Source of the DNA: Zobellia uliginosa | GTDB lineage: Bacteria > Bacteroidota > Bacteroidia > Flavobacteriales > Flavobacteriaceae | NCBI RefSeq assembly: GCF_900156625.1 | Contig: NZ_FTOB01000002.1 | Coordinates: forward strand, 30,275-94,274 | Direction: 5' to 3' | DNA length: 64,000 nt | Part shown: one piece after another, positions 60,067-64,000 of the stretch | Numbering within the stretch: the stretch's first letter is position 1 | Layout: each line of letters opens with the position of its first letter | The notes under the pieces: generated by a model | The model's input: the letters and a program-made list of their open reading frames with translations, nothing else | Database searches by the model: none | What the model was told of the DNA's origin: nothing | Position numbers and translations under genes: made by a program

Positions 60067-62493
60067 TTAGTTGCCGCCCACCCGGTTTATTTCCTCCAAG
60101 CTGTTTTTTCGAATTTCCCGTTCGGCTTTATTGCCTTTGTCAAAGCTATAGCGCAGGTTAAGGCTTACGGCCTGTTGCCAGAAATATTGTTTCAGGTTAA
60201 AGTAGTTTCCGCCGTAAGTGGCATCGACCTTCATGTCCATGCTCCTAAAAATGTCGGAGGCCCTTAGGGAAACGTTCAGTTTATTGTCCATAAAAGAGCG
60301 TTTAATACCTGCATCTATCCACCATTGGCCGTCAATATTGTAAATTCCGTTAATCGTTGGTCCGTTGACCGTAGCACTCACCTCCAGTTTAAAATCGGCT
60401 GGAAGGTTGACCTGGTGGTTGGTTTGGGCCATAAAATGGAGGTTGTTGTTATTGATTATTTCGTGGTCCATTTCCATTTTAAAGTCTTGATAGGTTAGGC
60501 TCAGGTTATTATTGGTTTGCCAGAAAGAAGCCAATTGGACGGGTCCAATTACCGTAGCGTTGTAACCTTTGTAATAATCCAGGTTATTGGTGGTGTATGT
60601 TGATTTACCGGTTATGGGATCGGTAGTTGGTTCTTCGGCCATATAATTTTTAGTATAATCGTAGCTCAGTATAAGGTTGTACTTTCTAAAAAAGGTCTGT
60701 CCCAATTTAATGACGTTGGATATTTGAGGCTGTAAATCGGGGTTGCCTACGATAGACGTATTGGGATCCAAGTAAAACAGAAATGGATTCAGTAACTGGT
60801 AATTCGGACGGGTAATTCGTCTGCCAAAGGAATAATTCAGTTTATAATTATCGTTTACTTGCTGTTCAACCGAAACATTGGGGAACAGATTTAGGTAATC
60901 GTTAGTATGGGTTTGATCGAGGATAAAGGATTGCCCCTGGCCATTGGTTTTTTCTACGCGCAATCCTCCTTGAATGTTCCAGGTATCGTTAATGCGGTTG
61001 CTATAGTTTACATATCCGGCAAAGATTTCTTCTTCATATCGGAAGTCATTGCTTCCGTCTGGATCTAAGGTACTGCCTTCCCCTATGCCGAAATAGGCCT
61101 GCAGCTCACTGTTTGAAATCACCTTACTGGCCTTTACACCGGTTTCAAGTGTTGAGGTAGGAGACAAGGGTAGGCTGAAGTCGATTCTTGCGGCATAGAT
61201 ATCGTAGTCTGAGTTGCTTTTGTTGGATAAGGCTTCAAAGGGGGCTGAACCATCTTCTGAATACAAATATTGATTCCTGAATTTTGATTCGCTTTCCTTT
61301 TGCAACCTAACGTAATCGACATCCGCAGATATACGGGTTCCCAGCGTATCGAGTTTTCCGGTATAATGAAGGTTGATCCGTGCATTTCCAAAACTTTCGT
61401 CCATATGGTTTTTGGCATCGATATCGACGGAGGTATCGTTGTTCATAATTCCAAGGCTTATAAGGTTCCAGTCTTGCTTGCGATCCTGGTACATAAAATT
61501 CCCCATTATCCCCAAGCTGTGCTTTTCGTTGAGGTCGTAGTCGGTTCCGAGCTTGAGCGATGGAACAAAACGTTTGCTGGTCTGTCTCCCATCCTGACTA
61601 TAATAGCTATAGGTACTCACCTCCGGAAAGGTGCGGTAAGAGAAGGCATCCCTTACCAAGCCACGTTGTGAGGCGTCTATGTTTAAAAAGGAGTTCCATT
61701 TTCCCTTTTTGTAATTGATGTTGGCACCGCTGTTGAAGAGGGTTTGTCGCCCCACTTTTATTCCGCTATAAACACTTCCGTTTATACCGCTAAGGGTGTT
61801 CTTTTTAAGGGTGATATTGAGTATCCCGGCACTTCCCTCGGCGTCGTATTTGGCCGAGGGGTTGGTAATAACCTCAATGTTTTCGATATTTTCTGCAGGC
61901 ATGTTTTCAAGTAGGGTTTTAAGCTCTTCGGAAGAAAAATAAGTAAGCCGGTCATCTATCATTACGGCGACCCCATCTTTACCGTTGATCTGAAAATCGC
62001 CATTTTGGGAGACAGATACCCCGGGTGCCTTGGCCAGCATCTGGTAAGCGGTGTTTCCTGCGGCAAGGGAGCTTCCTGCGACCCGCATTACCACTTTTCC
62101 GTTTTCGGCACGCACCTGGGGCCTCCAGGTCTTTACGACTACTTCATCGAGCATGGTGGTTTCTTCGTTCAGGGTGATGCGCCCAAAATCCTTGTTGAAT
62201 TCAGGACCGGTAATCTCAAATTCCGGGGTGAGGGTATTGGAGTATCCTATGGCGCTCAACCGTAGGTAGTACTTCCCAGTAAGGTTGGGTTTTAGGCTAA
62301 ACTGTCCGTCTATATCGCTCATTGTTCCGGTAACCATGGTCGAGTCGGGCAGTTTCATTAAGGCGACCGTGGCAAAGGAAACGGGTTCCTCGTTTTGGTC
62401 GTACAACGTTCCGTTGAGGTTGGGGCCTTGGGCCAACAAAAACTGGCTTACAAATAAGGCCATTAATACGAAAATTAGCTGAAAAAGTTTCAT
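60067..62493 (-). CDS. TonB-receptor-like outer membrane beta-barrel protein
   Basis: 808 aa. Signal (MKLFQLIFVLMALFVSQFLLAQ), CarboxypepD_reg-like domain (LNGTLYDQNEEPVSFATVAL), plug-like region (YQMLAKAPGVSVSQNGDFQI, GKDGVAVMIDDRLTYFSSEEL, NIEVITNPSAKYDAEGSAGI) and barrel. This plug form is the outer-membrane beta-barrel family protein type (OMP_b-brl_3). It is divergent from the LytS-type gene; direct repeats lie between, so regulation by that system is possible. Confidence 0.88.
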   Translation of the reverse strand: MKLFQLIFVLMALFVSQFLLAQGPNLNGTLYDQNEEPVSFATVALMKLPDSTMVTGTMSDIDGQFSLKPNLTGKYYLRLSAIGYSNTLTPEFEITGPEFNKDFGRITLNEETTMLDEVVVKTWRPQVRAENGKVVMRVAGSSLAAGNTAYQMLAKAPGVSVSQNGDFQINGKDGVAVMIDDRLTYFSSEELKTLLENMPAENIENIEVITNPSAKYDAEGSAGILNITLKKNTLSGINGSVYSGIKVGRQTLFNSGANINYKKGKWNSFLNIDASQRGLVRDAFSYRTFPEVSTYSYYSQDGRQTSKRFVPSLKLGTDYDLNEKHSLGIMGNFMYQDRKQDWNLISLGIMNNDTSVDIDAKNHMDESFGNARINLHYTGKLDTLGTRISADVDYVRLQKESESKFRNQYLYSEDGSAPFEALSNKSNSDYDIYAARIDFSLPLSPTSTLETGVKASKVISNSELQAYFGIGEGSTLDPDGSNDFRYEEEIFAGYVNYSNRINDTWNIQGGLRVEKTNGQGQSFILDQTHTNDYLNLFPNVSVEQQVNDNYKLNYSFGRRITRPNYQLLNPFLFYLDPNTSIVGNPDLQPQISNVIKLGQTFFRKYNLILSYDYTKNYMAEEPTTDPITGKSTYTTNNLDYYKGYNATVIGPVQLASFWQTNNNLSLTYQDFKMEMDHEIINNNNLHFMAQTNHQVNLPADFKLEVSATVNGPTINGIYNIDGQWWIDAGIKRSFMDNKLNVSLRASDIFRSMDMKVDATYGGNYFNLKQYFWQQAVSLNLRYSFDKGNKAEREIRKNSLEEINRVGGN

Positions 62494-62577
62494 AACGGCA
62501 AAATTTTAAGTTGTTGTGTTTTATCGTTTTCAATGGCAAATATGCCGTGATCGAAGGGCCTGTAGAAGTGGTTTCCG

Positions 62578-62613
62578 ATGAATCGGGATATGGGATAAAT
62601 GAATCGGGATATG
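62578..62613. promoter_or_regulatory. Two direct repeats, candidate LytTR binding site
   Basis: ATGAATCGGGATATG occurs twice (62578-62592 and 62599-62613), start to start 21 bp, or two helical turns. LytTR regulators bind such direct repeats. It sits between the outer-membrane protein gene and the LytS/LytTR genes. Confidence 0.5.
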
Positions 62614-62689
62614 AAGGGAATGAAACGGAAGGATAGGTAAGCGAATTTTAGGAAATTGGCGGTAGTATAAGCATTGAAACCAAAGAAGT

Positions 62690-63853
62690 ATGCGATCGGG
62701 AAAGAACGGAAATATTTTATACTTTTATCTTAAACACAACTTGTCTTTTATTAAACCAAAGGAAGAAAATAATAGCCTTGCCCCAGAAAAATCGTCGCGT
62801 TCGCGTTTTTCAATGGTCCTTGAAAAAATCGGAATAGCGGCCCTCACCACGCTTGTCGTTTTTGAAGCGGTAGTCTATATGAACGTGGGAAAGGTGAAGT
62901 TCTTTTTCTCCATATATGAGTTGCAAGAGCTTTTTTTCGCATTTGTCTTTCTGCTCTCATTGTTCGGGGCCCACAGTTTGATCTCGGTATGGATGAAGCA
63001 TCGGTTTTTCAAGGAAATCAACCCTTTTCTGAAGCTCTTTATTGAAATGCTGATCGTAATTTCCTCCACCTTGGTCATTTATATGGTAACCAATTACCTT
63101 CCCTTGGTCCTAATTTTTGGAGAGGAAGGGCTTTTGCCGGTACGTGTGAGAACGGCATTTATATCGGGCACCTTTATCTCCCTTTTTTTCTATTATTTTG
63201 TGGAGCGCGAGCGGCATAAAAACCAATTGCGGGCCGAAATGCTACGCTCGGCAAGGCTACAGAAGGAAAACTACCAAGCGCAGTTAGAGGGACTCAAAAA
63301 CCAAGTGCAGCCCCATTTTTTGTTTAACAGTCTAAACGTTCTGAGGTCGTTGATCCACAAAGACCAAGAAAAGGCGACCGAGTTTACCCAAAGGCTGTCG
63401 GATCTATACCGTTCTTTTCTTACCTATGGCGATGAGCCCTTGATTCCCTTGGAAAAGGAACTGGAAGTAAGCAAAGCCTATATTTTTCTACTAGAAACCC
63501 GTTTTGGAAAGGCATTGCAAATAAGCTTGGACATAGCCGAGGATAGCTTATCCTACTTTTTGCCTCCCGGGGCCTTGCAGACACTTATCGAAAACGTCAT
63601 AAAGCACAACGGGTCCACGTCTAAAAAACCGTTACGGGTACGTATCCACACCGAGGAAGGAAAGTTGGTGGTACGCAACAGGCTTAGCCCTAGGTTCGAA
63701 GAGACCACTTCGACAAAAACAGGGCTGAAAAACCTAAGAACGCGTTACAGCTTCCTTTCGCAAGAAGAAGTGGAATGGGTAAGGACGGAGGAGGAATTTA
63801 TAGTCAGGCTTCCGTTGTTAAAAGTCGAGAATTATGAAAATAGTAATAGTTGA
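62690..63853 (+). CDS. LytS/YehU-type sensor histidine kinase
   Basis: 387 aa. Four TM segments (ALTTLVVFEAVVYMNV, LFFAFVFLLSLFGAHSLI, LFIEMLIVISSTLVIYMV, TAFISGTFISLFFYYFV), a coiled coil, the His_kinase phosphoacceptor LKNQVQPHFLFNSLNVLRSL, and an ATPase end (PPGALQTLIENVIKHN, TGLKNLRTRYSFL). It would phosphorylate the LytTR regulator whose gene starts 20 bp before this stop. Confidence 0.9.
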   Translation: MRSGKNGNILYFYLKHNLSFIKPKEENNSLAPEKSSRSRFSMVLEKIGIAALTTLVVFEAVVYMNVGKVKFFFSIYELQELFFAFVFLLSLFGAHSLISVWMKHRFFKEINPFLKLFIEMLIVISSTLVIYMVTNYLPLVLIFGEEGLLPVRVRTAFISGTFISLFFYYFVERERHKNQLRAEMLRSARLQKENYQAQLEGLKNQVQPHFLFNSLNVLRSLIHKDQEKATEFTQRLSDLYRSFLTYGDEPLIPLEKELEVSKAYIFLLETRFGKALQISLDIAEDSLSYFLPPGALQTLIENVIKHNGSTSKKPLRVRIHTEEGKLVVRNRLSPRFEETTSTKTGLKNLRTRYSFLSQEEVEWVRTEEEFIVRLPLLKVENYENSNS

Positions 63854-64000
63854 AGATGAGCCCTTGGCGGGAGATGCCCTCGAAGAACTCGTTCTAAAGC
63901 TTCGGCCCGATTATGAGGTGTTGACCCGAATCGAGTCGGTCGAGGAAGGCATAGAATGGTTTGATACCCATGATGCGCCGAACTTGATCTTTTGCGACAT
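63834..64000 (+). CDS. Response regulator, likely LytTR type (3' cut by window)
   Basis: MKIVIVEDEPLAGDALEELV, the acidic pocket (EDE) of a receiver domain; NLIFCDI has the phosphoacceptor Asp. Overlaps the kinase gene by 20 bp, so translated in coupling. The DNA-binding part lies beyond the window; LytTR type is inferred from the kinase. Confidence 0.85.
   Translation, partial: MKIVIVEDEPLAGDALEELVLKLRPDYEVLTRIESVEEGIEWFDTHDAPNLIFCD

Overview
The window looks like the chromosome of a marine member of the Flavobacteriaceae (Bacteroidota). The evidence is AT-rich DNA, many lipoproteins with a Cys lipobox followed by S/N/D residues, TonB-dependent receptors, weak ribosome binding sites, DUF4625 lipoproteins and a LytS/LytTR pair. 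No rRNA or tRNA gene was recognised, so genus and species are not assigned.

Layout. 1-7.0 kb is ordinary chromosome: the 3' end of topoisomerase III, four exported lipoproteins and a PLP-dependent decarboxylase. 8.2-35.3 kb is the main accessory region. It is an integron-like cassette array of about 20 gene cassettes, all genes on the minus strand, read away from a divergent tyrosine recombinase at 35.28-36.10 kb. Each cassette starts with a short tag next to GTT and ends with the complement of that tag next to AAC. Between cassettes lie attC-like imperfect palindromes, mostly 58-190 bp. The recombinase has the catalytic residues of the family and an IntI-like SPFD tail, but is only 272 aa and lacks the extra segment found in IntI, so this may be an integron-like system with its own recombinase. 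The cassette nearest the recombinase carries a complete retron: phosphoribosyltransferase-like protein, winged-helix-like protein, msr-msd RNA with an 11-bp a1/a2 repeat, and reverse transcriptase. Other cassettes carry membrane proteins, lipoproteins, AraC and Crp/Fnr regulators, VOC proteins, a peptidylarginine-deiminase-like enzyme, immunity-like proteins (SMI1/KNR4, CbrC, DUF4304-like) and two HEPN-like proteins.

The attC-like sites are hotspots for other elements: about 146-bp MITEs, three internally deleted IS1182-family copies with the same ends, three group II introns without ORF, and a 270-bp GC-rich gene-less cassette present four times. A second small group of three cassette-like genes lies at 51.3-54.3 kb without a recombinase.

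36.2-48.5 kb is a long minus-strand cluster that reads as a zinc-homeostasis operon: MerC-like protein, GTP cyclohydrolase I, a small Cys/His exported protein, TonB receptor, three DUF4625 lipoproteins, two CobW GTPases, an ABC ATPase and permease with a His-rich loop, a small exported protein and alkaline phosphatase. It diverges from a Fur/Zur-type regulator, and two palindromes lie between. A similar palindrome precedes a thioredoxin-reductase-like gene at 49.8 kb.

54.5-64 kb is ordinary again: lipoproteins, a second PLP decarboxylase, membrane proteins, an outer-membrane beta-barrel protein and a LytS-type kinase with the start of its LytTR-type response regulator. Fragments of IS110-, IS1182- and IS481-like transposases mark 49-54.5 kb as a second region of transfer.
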